Positions 1 to 10,811 of a stretch of 64,000 nt of DNA are shown here, in pieces. The stretch is from Bacillus sp. FJAT-27445 (GTDB lineage: Bacteria; Bacillota; Bacilli; Bacillales; Cytobacillaceae), in contig NZ_LMTI01000004.1 in assembly GCF_001510665.1 (NCBI RefSeq), forward strand, positions 186,001-250,000, given 5' to 3'. Position 1 is the stretch's first letter. The number at the start of each line of letters is the position of its first letter. The position numbers were made by a program, and so were the translations under genes. The notes under the pieces are model-generated. The model had not been told where the DNA came from. It saw only the letters and a list, made by a program, of their open reading frames with translations, and ran no database searches.

Positions 1-1
1 A

Positions 2-295
2 AGGAGCGGGTTAATGCTTCCGCTACACGTTGATTTGACCGATGATATTAAAATTCTGTATGGAACAGGCGAGATTTTTCAACTGCAGGAAGATGAGGAA
101 AAGCTTACTGCCACGCTGAAAATCATGCAGAAAGAGGAAGAATTCCTTTTCTCTTCATCATCATGGATAGCAGATGAAACCAGTCAAGTTAAAGTGGAAA
201 TAGGAGAGTATGAGTCATTTAAAGTGTTCATCCGCTCACCTGAAGAAACAGCGGAGATAACCTTCCGCAAAAGGCTTGAAGGGGGGAATGCCTGA
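2..295 (+). CDS. C-terminal fragment of a probable GH35 beta-galactosidase-like enzyme
   Basis: The frame is open to the left edge of the window, so this is the 3' end of a gene that starts upstream; the in-frame ATG at 14 looks internal. The visible 98 residues resemble the C-terminal tail of the GH35 enzyme at 14014-16425: SGLMLPLHVDL here against DGVMLPMNLAI there, with the same order of short beta strands after it. From that paralogy I infer the C-terminal beta domain of a second GH35-type enzyme. The catalytic domain is outside the window. It lies 78 bases before the sugar-binding lipoprotein gene and probably belongs to the same operon. The similarity is short, so the family assignment is tentative. 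Confidence 0.5.
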   Translation, partial: RSGLMLPLHVDLTDDIKILYGTGEIFQLQEDEEKLTATLKIMQKEEEFLFSSSSWIADETSQVKVEIGEYESFKVFIRSPEETAEITFRKRLEGGNA

Positions 296-373
296 CAAAC
301 CATTTCTCCCAAGGGCATCCATTAGAAAATGAAATGAATGATGAAAAAATTTAAAAATTGGAGTGGAAATAGG

Positions 374-1759
374 ATGAAAAAGATTCTCTCAATTTTTGCC
401 ATTATGGCACTAGTATTCGCGCTGGCTGCCTGCACCTCAGATAAGACCGATAACAAATCAAAAGAAAAAGATACGAACAAGAATGACAAGAAAGAAGAAG
501 TCACCATTTCATTCGCGAGCTGGGGATTAGGAACTGAAGAAGAGCAAAACCTTGATCGCCTGATGATTAAGGCATTCCAAGATAAATACCCGCACATTAA
601 AGTACAAATTGACGAGTCAATCAACCCTGCGGACTGGAATGGTTCCTTGGCTGCGGCTGCAAGCGGCGGGACAATGCCTGATGTATTCATGCTTGCACAG
701 CTTCCAATGGCAATTTCCAACGACTGGCTGCTGGATGTTAGCGACTTGGCGTCAAAGGATAAGGACTTTGCAAACGTTCCTGAAGCCGTTCAGAATTCTG
801 CGAAATTCGATGGCAAACTGTTCGCAGTTCCATTTGCCCAGCATTTCCTCGGATTCCTTGTAAACAAGGATTTGTTTAATGCGGCAAACCTTGATGCGCC
901 GGAATATGGGGTATCCATTGAAGATTTTGTTAAGAGCATTAAAGATGTGACGAATGTTAAGTCTGGGGTTGCTGGAATCAACCATCCATTTACTTTCCCT
1001 GACTGGTATCCTGCGGCTGCCAACGAGAATCTTGGCTGGTTCACCTACAATAATGGCGAGTTCGCGCTTGATAGCAATGAATTTATATCCGCGGTCAACA
1101 CTGCAAAAGACATTTGGACAAACGGGTATGCGTATGAAACATTGACGGATGACCAAAAGGCCAATTTCAAAGGTGAAAACCCCGAGGAAGTATGGCTGAA
1201 CGGTGGAGTAGGCCTGAAATGGGATGGAACATGGACGACTGGCCATCTTAACGAGCAGGCTGGATTTGAATGGGATTTCATCGGAATTCCTGGAGGGCGT
1301 ACTGCCGTAACGAATGACTTTGTTGGTATTTCTAAGTCAACCAAGCATCCGGAAGAAGCATTCCTGTTCTCAAAATGGATGTCATTTGGAAAAGAAGGTT
1401 TCCTGAAGAGGGTTGATATTGCCGACAAGGAAGGCAAGACATTGAATTCCCTGCCTGTAAACAGCGATCAGGAAGTACTTGATGCTTACTTTGAGGTCTT
1501 GGATATTCCTGGAGTACGCACAGCCTATGAAAACCTTGGCAACGCAATTGTTGAACCTGTAAAAACCGCGCCTGGCTACATCCCTGCAAGATGGGAAGCG
1601 CCGACTGGCGTCAAGGTTGGCGATAATGCCAATGCAACAACAGCTGCACTGATTGATAGCTTCATGAAGGGCGAGCTGAAGGCAGAAGACTATGTGAAGC
1701 AGTTGGATCAACTTGCTGACCAGCAAGCGAAGGAAGCAACAGATGCGTTAAATAAGTAA
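374..1759 (+). CDS. ABC transporter sugar-binding lipoprotein
   Basis: Extracellular solute-binding protein of the family 1 (MalE-like) type, 461 aa. It begins with a lipoprotein signal, MKKILSIFAIMALVFALAAC, whose LAAC lipobox predicts anchoring at Cys20 on the outer face of the membrane. A Lys/Asp/Asn-rich linker follows, then the binding domain opening with a strand-loop typical of sugar binders (VTISFASWG). I chose the ATG at 374 over an in-frame ATG at 338 because the signal sequence starts there and a GGAG lies 10-13 bases upstream. It is the likely partner of one of the two downstream permease pairs. The related Listeria locus has a binding protein for sophorooligosaccharides, so a beta-1,2-glucan oligomer is the inferred ligand; the sequence alone does not prove it. 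Confidence 0.9.
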   Translation: MKKILSIFAIMALVFALAACTSDKTDNKSKEKDTNKNDKKEEVTISFASWGLGTEEEQNLDRLMIKAFQDKYPHIKVQIDESINPADWNGSLAAAASGGTMPDVFMLAQLPMAISNDWLLDVSDLASKDKDFANVPEAVQNSAKFDGKLFAVPFAQHFLGFLVNKDLFNAANLDAPEYGVSIEDFVKSIKDVTNVKSGVAGINHPFTFPDWYPAAANENLGWFTYNNGEFALDSNEFISAVNTAKDIWTNGYAYETLTDDQKANFKGENPEEVWLNGGVGLKWDGTWTTGHLNEQAGFEWDFIGIPGGRTAVTNDFVGISKSTKHPEEAFLFSKWMSFGKEGFLKRVDIADKEGKTLNSLPVNSDQEVLDAYFEVLDIPGVRTAYENLGNAIVEPVKTAPGYIPARWEAPTGVKVGDNANATTAALIDSFMKGELKAEDYVKQLDQLADQQAKEATDALNK

Positions 1760-1785
1760 GGCCTATTTTCAAGGAGGTAGAAAGT

Positions 1786-4740
1786 ATGAAATCCAGGATA
1801 TTGATTGGGATGGCGGCGGTACTATTCTTAATTTTTCCGAGCGGGGCTGCTTTTGCAGAAAAAAATGATTCCGCCAGCCGTCCTGTTGAAAATGTCATCG
1901 AAGAACGCTATCATACCATCCTTGAACAATGGGAAAAGAATGGGATTGGCAGCGCCCCGACATTCGGGGCCGCTGTCGCCCCTTCTGATTTTGTTTTGGA
2001 GAAGAACGAGAAGCCTGCTTTGCTGCCGACAAATGAGAGCAAAGGCTACAAAGATCGTGTTTTCTATTGGGGCAATCAGCAATCCGTATCTTTCATGGTA
2101 GAAGTGGAGAACGATGGTTTATATGAAATAGGTTTCGATTATTATCCCTTAACCAGAGAGGTTGTTCCAATAGAGGGTGCAATCCAGATAAATGGAAATT
2201 ACCCATATTATGAAAGCAGGAGAATCGTTTTTCCTGTCTATTGGCATAGTGAAAAAGAGGAGTTCGAAAAGGATAGGTTTGGCAATGAAATTCTTCCCAA
2301 GCAAGCTCCCGTCGCCAAGTGGAGCCATGTTAAAGCGGAAGATGCAAGCGGCCTCCAACCGTCAGCACTGAAGTACCATTTGAAAAAGGGCGAAAATACA
2401 ATCACTTTGCAAAATTTGCGAGGTGAGGCCCTTCTAGGTTTTGCCTATGTCGATTCCCCTGAAAAACTGGCAACCTATGAGGATTACAAAAAGAAATACA
2501 CTAATGCCGAAATAGTAGACCAGGTTATCAAAGTAGAAGCAGAAAAGCCATTCATGAAAAATAGCTCCTTTGCAAGGCCAATTGCGGTTCGTGATTCATC
2601 CGCTGTGCCGAGCGACACAAAAAGCCTTCTCCTGAATACATTTGGTGAAAATTCATGGAGCATGAGCGGGCAAAGAGTAGACTGGCAGGTTAACGTAAAA
2701 AAGTCCGGGCTGTACCGTTTAACCTTTAAAGTGAAGCAAGATAAGATCACCGGCGGAACTGTATTCAGGAAGCTTTTGATTGATGGACAGGTCCCTTTCG
2801 AGGAAGTCGCTCACTATCCTTTTGATTTCAATAAAAAGTGGACGAACGAGACCCTTCACGGCGAAAACGGCGAAGAGTTCCTATTCTATCTCGAGGAGGG
2901 GGAACATCTAATAGGCCTTGTCGCGGATGCCTCCCCAGCTGAAAGGGTCGTAAACAGAACAAATGAGATTATGAGGGAGATTGAAGGATTATCCCTTTCA
3001 ATAAAAAAATTGACCGGCAACCAAATTGATAAATCGAGAGGTTGGAAGATAACCGAATTTATCCCCGACATCAAACAGCGAGTTGGGGGCTGGGCTGATA
3101 AGCTTGAAAAGGAAAGTAAGTATTTGAAGAGCCTCGGCAAGGCGGATAAAGACTCCCAGGAAATTGTTTCGCTTGAGCTCGCTGTCCAAAAACTTCGTAC
3201 CCTTGAACGGAAGCCGAATGAAATCCCCTATAGGCTGACGGAGTTATCCGAGGGTTCTTCCTCGGCTGCCCAGCTGTTGGGGAACCTTCTTATTGAGGTT
3301 CAATCTCAGCCATTAACGATTGACCGTTTCTATGTTCATGGCAATGAAGGCCTTCCTAAAGCGCAGGCTGGTTTTTGGAAAAAAACAACCGATTCAATTA
3401 AAAGGTTCTTTCAATCGTTCTCATCTGGTACATATGCGGCTTCAGAAACGGATTCTGACACAATAGAGGTTTGGATTAATAGGCCGCGGCAATATGTAGA
3501 ACTCATACAAAACCTGGCCGACCAGACGTTTACGCAGGAAACAGGTATTAAGGTGAAGTTTTCAATCATGCCGGATGAACAGAAGTTGATTTTGGCCAAT
3601 GCCGCTGATAAGCAGCCGGATGTCGCGCTCGGAATCAGCAATTGGCTCCCTTATGAACTCGCCATCAGGGGAGCGGCGGAGGACCTTCATCAATTTGAGG
3701 ATTTTGAAACGTTCAGCGAGCAATTTTCACCGGGAGCGTTTCTTCCGATGATGATTGGTGATTCGGTGTACGCACTGCCGGAAACCCAGGATTTCTTTGT
3801 CCAATTTTACCGGAAGGATATTCTTGAATCACTGAATATCCCCGTTCCTGATACATGGGACGATGTAACGGAGATCCTCCCGGAACTGCAGCGCTTTGGG
3901 ATGAACTACTATACGCCTATTTCCGGGGCAGTCGGCTTCAAGCCATTCCAGACGACCGCGCCATACATTTACCAGTTCCATGGTGATTTGTACGATGAAA
4001 ATGGAATGACAACGGAAATTGACAGCGAAGAAGCGCTAAAGGGAATCCAGTTTATGACCGACTTGAATACCATTTACAGTCTGCCCCTCCAGGTGCCGAA
4101 TTTCTACAATCACTTCAGGTATTCAACATTGCCGATCGGCATTTCAAGCTTCCAGACGTATGTGCAGCTGACGGCCGCGGCGCCGGAAATTGCGGGCTGG
4201 TGGAATATCGCACCGCATCCAGGCACAAAGCAGCCCGATGGAACGGTTGAGAGATGGGCAACAGGTTCCGGCCAATCCGCAATGATTTTTAAAGGGACAA
4301 AAAGCCCGGAAAAATCCTGGGAACTCTTAAAATGGTGGATGGGAAAGGAAACCCAAGTCGGGTTCGCCTCCAGCCTGCAAATGTTTTATGGGCCATCCTA
4401 CTTGTGGAATACAGCCAACGTCGATGCTTTCAAGGAGCTGCCATGGCCTGAAGATCATAAAGAAACAATCCTTAATCAATGGGAGTACCTGAAAGAAGTT
4501 CCTAAAACTCCTGGTGCCTATATGGTTGAACGGGAACTAAGCAATGTTTGGAACCGAATTGTATTTGACGGCGTGAACACAAGGTCGGCAGTCGATGATG
4601 CCGTTATTGCCATCGACAGGGAAATAGGCAGGAAAATGGAGGAATTCGGATATATGAAAAACGGCAAGATGGTAAAGCCGTATCCGGTCCCTTCGATAGA
4701 ACAGGTGAAAAGCTGGGGTGGAAAAGAAGATGAACAATAA
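1786..4740 (+). CDS. Exported fusion: carbohydrate-binding-like modules plus solute-binding domain
   Basis: 984 aa, about twice the usual length of a sugar-binding protein. A signal peptide ([20 protein letters not shown], then AAFA-E) has no Cys lipobox, so the product should be released or held in another way. Residues about 60-230 and 245-410 look like two beta-sandwich, galactose-binding-like modules (repeated [17 protein letters not shown]/[15 protein letters not shown] strands). Residues about 420-540 are charged and partly helical. Residues about 550-984 form a complete family 1 solute-binding domain ([11 protein letters not shown] to the C-terminal helices). The start has a perfect AAGGAGGT. 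The stop overlaps the following permease start by 11 bases, suggesting translational coupling and that the pair at 4730/5639 is its partner. The ligand is not visible. Confidence 0.85.
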   Translation: MKSRILIGMAAVLFLIFPSGAAFAEKNDSASRPVENVIEERYHTILEQWEKNGIGSAPTFGAAVAPSDFVLEKNEKPALLPTNESKGYKDRVFYWGNQQSVSFMVEVENDGLYEIGFDYYPLTREVVPIEGAIQINGNYPYYESRRIVFPVYWHSEKEEFEKDRFGNEILPKQAPVAKWSHVKAEDASGLQPSALKYHLKKGENTITLQNLRGEALLGFAYVDSPEKLATYEDYKKKYTNAEIVDQVIKVEAEKPFMKNSSFARPIAVRDSSAVPSDTKSLLLNTFGENSWSMSGQRVDWQVNVKKSGLYRLTFKVKQDKITGGTVFRKLLIDGQVPFEEVAHYPFDFNKKWTNETLHGENGEEFLFYLEEGEHLIGLVADASPAERVVNRTNEIMREIEGLSLSIKKLTGNQIDKSRGWKITEFIPDIKQRVGGWADKLEKESKYLKSLGKADKDSQEIVSLELAVQKLRTLERKPNEIPYRLTELSEGSSSAAQLLGNLLIEVQSQPLTIDRFYVHGNEGLPKAQAGFWKKTTDSIKRFFQSFSSGTYAASETDSDTIEVWINRPRQYVELIQNLADQTFTQETGIKVKFSIMPDEQKLILANAADKQPDVALGISNWLPYELAIRGAAEDLHQFEDFETFSEQFSPGAFLPMMIGDSVYALPETQDFFVQFYRKDILESLNIPVPDTWDDVTEILPELQRFGMNYYTPISGAVGFKPFQTTAPYIYQFHGDLYDENGMTTEIDSEEALKGIQFMTDLNTIYSLPLQVPNFYNHFRYSTLPIGISSFQTYVQLTAAAPEIAGWWNIAPHPGTKQPDGTVERWATGSGQSAMIFKGTKSPEKSWELLKWWMGKETQVGFASSLQMFYGPSYLWNTANVDAFKELPWPEDHKETILNQWEYLKEVPKTPGAYMVERELSNVWNRIVFDGVNTRSAVDDAVIAIDREIGRKMEEFGYMKNGKMVKPYPVPSIEQVKSWGGKEDEQ

Positions 4741-5620
4741 AATCAAAGATAAAAGCCATTGGGTCTTTCTTGCTCCGTATATTGTGTTCTTTTCTACCTT
4801 CATTATCATACCGGTCGTAGCGGCCATCCTATTGTCTTTCACTTATTTTAATGCGATAGAAGCACCATCCTTAATCGGGCTGGCCAATTATGTCAGCCTG
4901 ATTACCCAGGATGAGGTGTTCATGCAAAAGGTTTTGCCGAATACATTGACGTTTGCACTAATTGTTGGGCCGGGAGGATACATCTTATCCTTCTTGTTAG
5001 CCTGGCTGCTTGCCCAGATTCCAAAGGGGCCAAGGACAGTTCTCGCCCTAGTTATTTACTCCCCATCCATGACGGCGGGAGTGGCAATGGCGGTTGTCTG
5101 GACAATCATTTTCAGCGGAGACCAGACAGGCTACCTAAACAGCATTTTAATAACCCTAGGGATTTTGCTTGAGCCAATCCAATGGCTTCAATCACCGGAA
5201 TATTTAATGAAAATCATGATTTTCGTCACGCTTTGGGGAAGTATGGGAGTCGGGTTCCTGGCCATGCTGTCAGGGGTCCTGAACATCAACTCCGAAATTT
5301 ATGAGGCTGGATATATTGACGGGATTAAAAACCGTTTCCAGGAAATTATCTACATCACTATCCCTTCAATGAGGCCGCAGATGCTGTTTGGTGCTGTTAT
5401 GGCCGTTGTCGGCACCTTCCAGGCTGGTGCGATTGGAGTCGCGCTTTCTGGTGCCAACCCGACGCCTCAGTATGCCGGACAGCTAATGGTCAACCATTTG
5501 GAGGATTACGGCTTTATCCGCTATGAAATGGGCTATGCCGCGGCAATTTCGGTCGTCCTCCTTGTTGTCGTTTACGGTTTTTCAAAGGTCGCCTGGAAAC
5601 TGTTTGGCGAAAAGGATTAA
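4730..5620 (+). CDS. Sugar ABC transporter permease, MalF type
   Basis: 296-residue integral membrane subunit of a carbohydrate importer with about six membrane segments, the first at residues 11-33. The cytoplasmic EAA loop that contacts the ATPase is visible as [21 protein letters not shown]. The ATG at 4730 is preferred to an in-frame GTG at 4718; it lies inside the end of the upstream binding-protein gene, so the two are probably translationally coupled. It forms a pair with the MalG-type permease that starts 18 bases after its stop. No ATP-binding gene is present in this operon, so a multitask ATPase such as MsmX encoded elsewhere is expected to energise it. Confidence 0.9.
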   Translation: MNNKIKDKSHWVFLAPYIVFFSTFIIIPVVAAILLSFTYFNAIEAPSLIGLANYVSLITQDEVFMQKVLPNTLTFALIVGPGGYILSFLLAWLLAQIPKGPRTVLALVIYSPSMTAGVAMAVVWTIIFSGDQTGYLNSILITLGILLEPIQWLQSPEYLMKIMIFVTLWGSMGVGFLAMLSGVLNINSEIYEAGYIDGIKNRFQEIIYITIPSMRPQMLFGAVMAVVGTFQAGAIGVALSGANPTPQYAGQLMVNHLEDYGFIRYEMGYAAAISVVLLVVVYGFSKVAWKLFGEKD

Positions 5621-5638
5621 TAACGGGGAGTGTATCGA

Positions 5639-6517
5639 ATGTCATCCTTTCAGGGAACAAAAATAAATCCGTCAAAATTCCATAAAAGCCAGCTGAAATT
5701 CTTTATGGTCTTAATCCCGCTGGCGGTATTCATGGCCCTGCCAATTATATTTATCTTCTTTCATGCGTTTAAACCGCTTGATGAACTGTTTGCGTATCCG
5801 CCCCGGTTCTTTGTACAAAAGCCGACGATGGGAAATTTCGCTGACCTTTTCGCGCAGATGGATGCGACCGGCGTGCCGATATCACGGTTTCTTTTTAACA
5901 GTATTATCGTTACGGTTGCAGTTGTAGGATTGACGGTACTGATTAGCACAATGGCGGGATATGCCCTGTCAAAGAAAGAATTCAGGATGAAGAAGGCCAT
6001 TTTTGAAATCAATACCCTGGCCTTGATGTTCGTCCCTGCGGCGGTCATGATTCCAAGATACTTGCTTATTGAAAAGCTTGGCCTGATCAATCTATTCATC
6101 GTCCATATCCTGCCCCTTTTGGCGATGCCGATTGGTTTGTTTCTCGTAAAACAATTCATAGACCAAATTCCAAATGAGCTGATTGAAGCAGCCAAACTGG
6201 ATGGAGCATCGGACTTTCAAATTTTCACCAGAATCATCATTCCCCTCGTCAAGCCAGCTATTGCGACAATCGCCATTCTGTCGTTCCAGCTCGTTTGGAA
6301 TAGCGCGGAAACCTCGGCTTTTTATGTAAATGATGAAGGCCTGAAAACATTTGCTTTTTATATGTCAACATTGACCTCGCAGGTGACGGGGAACAGTGTG
6401 GCGGGCCAGGGGATGGCAGCAGCGGCTTCGCTGATCATGTTCATTCCGAATCTCATCATTTTCATTATTCTTCAGAGCCAGGTCATGAATACGATGGCCC
6501 ACTCGGGAATTAAATAA
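5639..6517 (+). CDS. Sugar ABC transporter permease, MalG type
   Basis: 292 aa, second membrane subunit of the first importer. The EAA loop reads [20 protein letters not shown] followed by IIPLVKP, the standard binding-protein-dependent permease signature. About six membrane segments follow a short cytoplasmic N terminus. ATG at 5639 is chosen because GGGGAG sits 8 bases upstream; an in-frame GTG at 5630 overlaps that site. The product pairs with the MalF-type subunit immediately upstream. Confidence 0.9.
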   Translation: MSSFQGTKINPSKFHKSQLKFFMVLIPLAVFMALPIIFIFFHAFKPLDELFAYPPRFFVQKPTMGNFADLFAQMDATGVPISRFLFNSIIVTVAVVGLTVLISTMAGYALSKKEFRMKKAIFEINTLALMFVPAAVMIPRYLLIEKLGLINLFIVHILPLLAMPIGLFLVKQFIDQIPNELIEAAKLDGASDFQIFTRIIIPLVKPAIATIAILSFQLVWNSAETSAFYVNDEGLKTFAFYMSTLTSQVTGNSVAGQGMAAAASLIMFIPNLIIFIILQSQVMNTMAHSGIK

Positions 6518-6535
6518 CAGTTGGGAGGGAGGGAA

Positions 6536-8554
6536 ATGAAACAACTTATTAGAATAGTAGCCTGCTATATGATTATCTCCCTATGTTTCCTGCAAAGTGC
6601 ATCGGCTGAAGTGCCATACGCTACGGAAACAATGGCTGCGGACGGGAGTATCATTCAGACGCAGACGGCCTATAAACCGCTGGGCCGATTTCTGCCTGAT
6701 GTGGAAGTTAAGAGCCCTGAGGATATATACTCCGATTCCAGCGGAATGATGTATATAGCAGACTCCGGTACGAAGCGAATTATCGCTGCTGATGAAGAAG
6801 GAACGGTTAAGGGAGTCTTCGGAGATGGGATTCTTGGCACGCCTACAGGAGTATTTGTCGATGAACAAAGCATTATATACGTTGCTGATTATGAAAAGGA
6901 AAAAATATTCAGCTTTTCTCAAGACGGGAAGCTGATCGCTGAATTTGGGAGGCCCACCTCGCCGCTTTTTGGCAAAAACTCCCCCTATAAGCCGCAAAAA
7001 GTCAGTGTCGACAGGCGGGGGAATATATACGTCATTAGCGAAGGGTCCACAAATGGAATTATCCAGTTGAGCAAAAATGGTGACTTCATGGGGTACTATG
7101 GGGTCAATTCAACCGGGATAAGTTTTTCGTCGCTTCTGCAAAATCTCTTTTCGTCTGAAAAGCAGAAGGCAAGAATGTTCATGAAGACGCCTCCAGCTCC
7201 CGATAATATTGCAATTGACAGCCAGGGACTTATTTATTCAGTTACGGAGGGAACGAAAAACGAAGTCATAAAAAAATTGAATGTCGCGGGGAAGAATATG
7301 CTTTCCCCTTACATATCCGATGTCTCGAACTATCAGGATATTACCGTTGATGCGGCTGGGAACATTTTTGCCATAAGCGGAAAAGGGAAAATCCACGAGT
7401 TTGACAGCTTCGGGCACCTGCTATTCATTTTTGGAGGAAGAGATGATGGCAGCAACAGGCTGGGCCTGTTCAAACAGCCTACCGGAATCGCGATTGGGAA
7501 GAATGGCCGCCTTTATGTAACAGATAAGGAAAGGGGCATGATCCAAGTTTTCGAGCCAACCTCCTTTGCGGGTAAAGTCCACGAAGGAATCGCCCTTTTT
7601 AAAGAAGGGCTGTATGTTAAAAGCCAGAAACACTGGGAATCAGTCCTTGAACTTAATTCATCATTCGGGCTTGCCCACTATGCAATGGGACTGGCCTATT
7701 ATAAACAGCAGGAATATGATAAGTCGATAGAGGAATTCAAGTTCGCCGAAGCTGTGGATGGCTATTCGGACTCGTTCTGGGAAGTCCGCCAAAAATGGAT
7801 GCAAGACAATCTTGGCACTGTCTTTACGTTCCTGATAGGAGCGGCAATCCTTTATTATTCTATTAAATTCCTTGATAAAAAAGCCGGCATCCTTCATTTG
7901 CCGAGAAGAAGGTGGGAGTCCTTCAAACGGGTAAAGCTTGTCGGGGAGCTTCTCTTTTTATTCAAGTTTTTCAGGCATCCGATCGACAGCTTCTACGATT
8001 TGAAAAGGAATGGCCATGCATCCGTGCTGTCGGCCACCATTCTTTATTGTGTATTGTTCATTGAGTTTTTGGTGAGCCGCTTCCAGACGGGCTTTATCTT
8101 TAGGAGCGGCATATCCGAAGAAGTAAGCCTTGGGGCTGAAGTTGCCAAAGTCCTTCTCCCATTGCTCCTCTTTATCATCATCAATTACATGGTCAGTACA
8201 ATTAACGATGGTGAGGGAAGATTCAAGGACGTTTATATCGGGACGATTTATTCACTCGCTCCGTATCTTGTTTTTATCCTGCCAATTGTCCTCATTTCGA
8301 ATGTGCTTACTTTGAATGAAGCATTTGTCTATATTTTTTCTACAAGGATTGTTTACGCCTGGTGCCTGGTCATTCTGGTCATCATGATTAAGGAAATCCA
8401 CAACTACTCGTTTACAGAAACAGTTAGGAACATCTTTGTTACATTGTTTGGGATGGGCATCATGGTGCTTGTCATTTTTATCATTTTTGTCCTGGCCGAC
8501 CAGGTATATGACTTCGTTTATTCCGTCATTAAGGAGGTGGTCCTGCGTGTATAG
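6536..8554 (+). CDS. Exported NHL-repeat, TPR and Yip1-like membrane protein
   Basis: 672 aa with three parts. A signal peptide (MKQLIRIVACYMIISLCFLQ, SASA-E) leads to an NHL-type beta-propeller at about residues 45-345 (recurring units such as GMMYIADSGTKRIIAADEEG and GRLYVTDKERGMIQVF). Next comes a TPR-like helical stretch at about 350-415 and a membrane helix near 425. The C-terminal 200 residues have about five membrane segments resembling the Yip1 family. The propeller should face outside and the Yip1-like part lies in the membrane. The start at 6536 follows GGGAGGGAGGG. The stop overlaps the next gene by 8 bases. The gene sits between two permease pairs, so a role in sensing or presenting the polysaccharide is inferred; no biochemical function is known to me. 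Confidence 0.7.
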   Translation: MKQLIRIVACYMIISLCFLQSASAEVPYATETMAADGSIIQTQTAYKPLGRFLPDVEVKSPEDIYSDSSGMMYIADSGTKRIIAADEEGTVKGVFGDGILGTPTGVFVDEQSIIYVADYEKEKIFSFSQDGKLIAEFGRPTSPLFGKNSPYKPQKVSVDRRGNIYVISEGSTNGIIQLSKNGDFMGYYGVNSTGISFSSLLQNLFSSEKQKARMFMKTPPAPDNIAIDSQGLIYSVTEGTKNEVIKKLNVAGKNMLSPYISDVSNYQDITVDAAGNIFAISGKGKIHEFDSFGHLLFIFGGRDDGSNRLGLFKQPTGIAIGKNGRLYVTDKERGMIQVFEPTSFAGKVHEGIALFKEGLYVKSQKHWESVLELNSSFGLAHYAMGLAYYKQQEYDKSIEEFKFAEAVDGYSDSFWEVRQKWMQDNLGTVFTFLIGAAILYYSIKFLDKKAGILHLPRRRWESFKRVKLVGELLFLFKFFRHPIDSFYDLKRNGHASVLSATILYCVLFIEFLVSRFQTGFIFRSGISEEVSLGAEVAKVLLPLLLFIIINYMVSTINDGEGRFKDVYIGTIYSLAPYLVFILPIVLISNVLTLNEAFVYIFSTRIVYAWCLVILVIMIKEIHNYSFTETVRNIFVTLFGMGIMVLVIFIIFVLADQVYDFVYSVIKEVVLRV

Positions 8555-10811
8555 AAAATCGTTGCTGGTACTCATCATGCTGATTTTGCCCATCCATGCC
8601 ATGGCAGAGGGAATATCGGTGGACCAACCCGAATCACCTACCGCACTGGCGGAAAAAGAAGTGGGGGATATCAAATATACTTCCTCCCAATTTACTAGTC
8701 CGGAAACGACCGTCCAAAAGCCTGCCTTGGCGGAGCCATCCTTCGAGGGATTTTCCAAGGCTGCAGAAAATGAAGAATTCGTTTTATTTGTAGATGAAAA
8801 GTCCTTGGCATTGAAGATTCAGGATAAAAAAAGCGGTTATGTATGGAATTCGGGCCTTGATGCCAATAGGGAATACAGATTGAATAAAACATGGAGGGAA
8901 CTGGCACAGTCTGCAATAACAATCGAATATACCGACCGGAAAGGAAAACTCAGGACCGAAAGCATCCTTACGAATAATACAAAGCCGAAAATCAAAAAGA
9001 AAGATAACGGCTTTACGGCAACCATCAATTTGTTCCAGGCAAAAATCAGCCTGGACATTGTAGTCGAGCTTAGGGAAGATGGGGTAACTGTGTCCATCCC
9101 GGAAGAGAAAATCAAGGAAGGAAAACGGACAAAGCTTATTTCCTTAAAGGTTTATCCATACCTCGGTGCAGTTAATGAGGATGAAATGAACGGCTATATG
9201 TTTATACCGGACGGCAGCGGCGCGCTAATCCGCTATCAAAAGGGCGGAAAGGCGGCGGATGCTCCTTTTTCCGGGGCTGTTTTTGGCAGCGACCAGGGCT
9301 TTAGCCGAAACCTTGGGAGCGAAGAGGATATTAAGCCTGTCCAGCAGATTAAAATGCCCGTCTTCGGCGCGGTTCATGGTATAAAGGAGAACGGCTTTTT
9401 AGCTGTTATTGAATCCGGTTATGAATATGGCGAAATCCTTGCCTATCCGGCTGGCGTTTCGACCGATATAAATTGGGTAACCTCCCAATTCCATTACCGC
9501 CACGAATACTATCAGCCTACCAGTAAAAAAATGAACGGAATCAATGTGTACCAGAAAAACAGAAACGGTTTTGATGTAAAGGTCCGTTATATGTTTTTGC
9601 GTGGAGCTCAAGCCGATTACGTCGGCATGGCCAAGAGGTATCAGCATTATTTGATTGACAGCGGCATTCTTAAAAGAAAAAAGGATCAAGCAGATGTGCG
9701 CCTCGAATTCCTTGGGAGCGAGGGGAAAAAGGGACTTATTTGGGATAGTGTCATCCCAATGACAAAGATTGAAGAAATCCCTGGGTTTGTCAAGGAACTC
9801 CAGAAGAATGGCGTCGACGATATGTTTGTTGTCTATAAAGGATGGTCAAAAGGTGGTTTGACAGGAACATTGCCTGCAAAGTTCCCATTCGAGAGGAAGC
9901 TTGGTAGTAAGGCTGATGTTAAAGAGACCATTTCAATCCTTGAAAAAGCTAAAGTACCAATTTATTTTTACAGTGATTATACAATTGCCTATCAGGGGGC
10001 AAGGAAGTTTTCGGGAACGAAGGATGTTGCAAAAAAAATCAGTTCAGAGGCAATATCTTTCCAGGAAAAAGGAAAAACAGCTTTTTATCTTTCTCCATCG
10101 AAGTCCCTCCAAATGGCGAAAAAAGATAGCGGGGAGTACAAAGAGTACGGAATTTCCAATCTGGCTATAGATTCAAGCGGCTTTACATTGTTTTCCGACT
10201 TCAGTAAAGGGAACCAGTCTACCCGGTCTGAAACGCTAGAATCCTATAACGAGATTTTTGGGGACCTATCCAAAAAGGTAGGTGGACTGTCGCTCTATGA
10301 ACCAAATATATACGCATTTGCGGAGACAGAACGCTATCTGGATATACCGATGTATTCATCAAATTATGTGTATGAGACGGATACAGTACCGTTTTTACAA
10401 ATTGTCCTAAAGGGTTATATCCCGTATTACGCACCTTTTTCAAACTTTTTCTCGGATTCGGGGGAAGAGGTTCTAAGGCTGATCGATTATGGGGCGTATC
10501 CTTCGTTTTACTTAACGTCGGAATCGCCGCATCTCCTGGCGAAAACCCCATCGAGGGATATATATACTTCCGAATACAGGATATGGAAGGACGATGTAAT
10601 TAATCAATACACATTCATTAAGAACAGCCTCGCTCTCGTCGAAGGAGAAGAGATCATAGGCCGGCATGTCCCAGCGGCCGGAATTAGTGAAGTAGCTTAT
10701 TCAAATGGAAAAACCATTATTGTGAACTACACAGGAAACGTGTACAGGAGCCACGGCATTGAAGTGCCGCCGAAGGGATTCGCTGTGGCAGACAGGGGGG
10801 ATCGGGAGTGA
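8547..10811 (+). CDS. Exported DUF5696-type protein
   Basis: 754 aa. It starts at GTG 8547 after a perfect AAGGAGGTGG and overlaps the previous stop codon. A signal peptide (VYRKSLLVLIMLILPIHAMA) has no lipobox. Residues about 60-200 are beta rich. Residues about 215-700 contain alternating motifs such as YMFIPDGSGALIRY, DDMFVVYKGWSKGG and IYFYSDYTIAYQG, which I recognise as the DUF5696 type found next to sugar ABC transporter genes in Bacillales. The pattern is compatible with a (beta/alpha)8 glycosidase-like fold, but I cannot name catalytic residues. The stop (TGA) overlaps the next GTG start. Function unknown; an extracellular polysaccharide-binding or -cleaving role is inferred from context only. 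Confidence 0.7.
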   Translation: MYRKSLLVLIMLILPIHAMAEGISVDQPESPTALAEKEVGDIKYTSSQFTSPETTVQKPALAEPSFEGFSKAAENEEFVLFVDEKSLALKIQDKKSGYVWNSGLDANREYRLNKTWRELAQSAITIEYTDRKGKLRTESILTNNTKPKIKKKDNGFTATINLFQAKISLDIVVELREDGVTVSIPEEKIKEGKRTKLISLKVYPYLGAVNEDEMNGYMFIPDGSGALIRYQKGGKAADAPFSGAVFGSDQGFSRNLGSEEDIKPVQQIKMPVFGAVHGIKENGFLAVIESGYEYGEILAYPAGVSTDINWVTSQFHYRHEYYQPTSKKMNGINVYQKNRNGFDVKVRYMFLRGAQADYVGMAKRYQHYLIDSGILKRKKDQADVRLEFLGSEGKKGLIWDSVIPMTKIEEIPGFVKELQKNGVDDMFVVYKGWSKGGLTGTLPAKFPFERKLGSKADVKETISILEKAKVPIYFYSDYTIAYQGARKFSGTKDVAKKISSEAISFQEKGKTAFYLSPSKSLQMAKKDSGEYKEYGISNLAIDSSGFTLFSDFSKGNQSTRSETLESYNEIFGDLSKKVGGLSLYEPNIYAFAETERYLDIPMYSSNYVYETDTVPFLQIVLKGYIPYYAPFSNFFSDSGEEVLRLIDYGAYPSFYLTSESPHLLAKTPSRDIYTSEYRIWKDDVINQYTFIKNSLALVEGEEIIGRHVPAAGISEVAYSNGKTIIVNYTGNVYRSHGIEVPPKGFAVADRGDRE

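Noticed and set aside
752-1246. 164-codon antisense frame over the sugar-binding protein gene
   Set aside because: A shadow of a strongly supported lipoprotein gene, with no start site or recognisable product.
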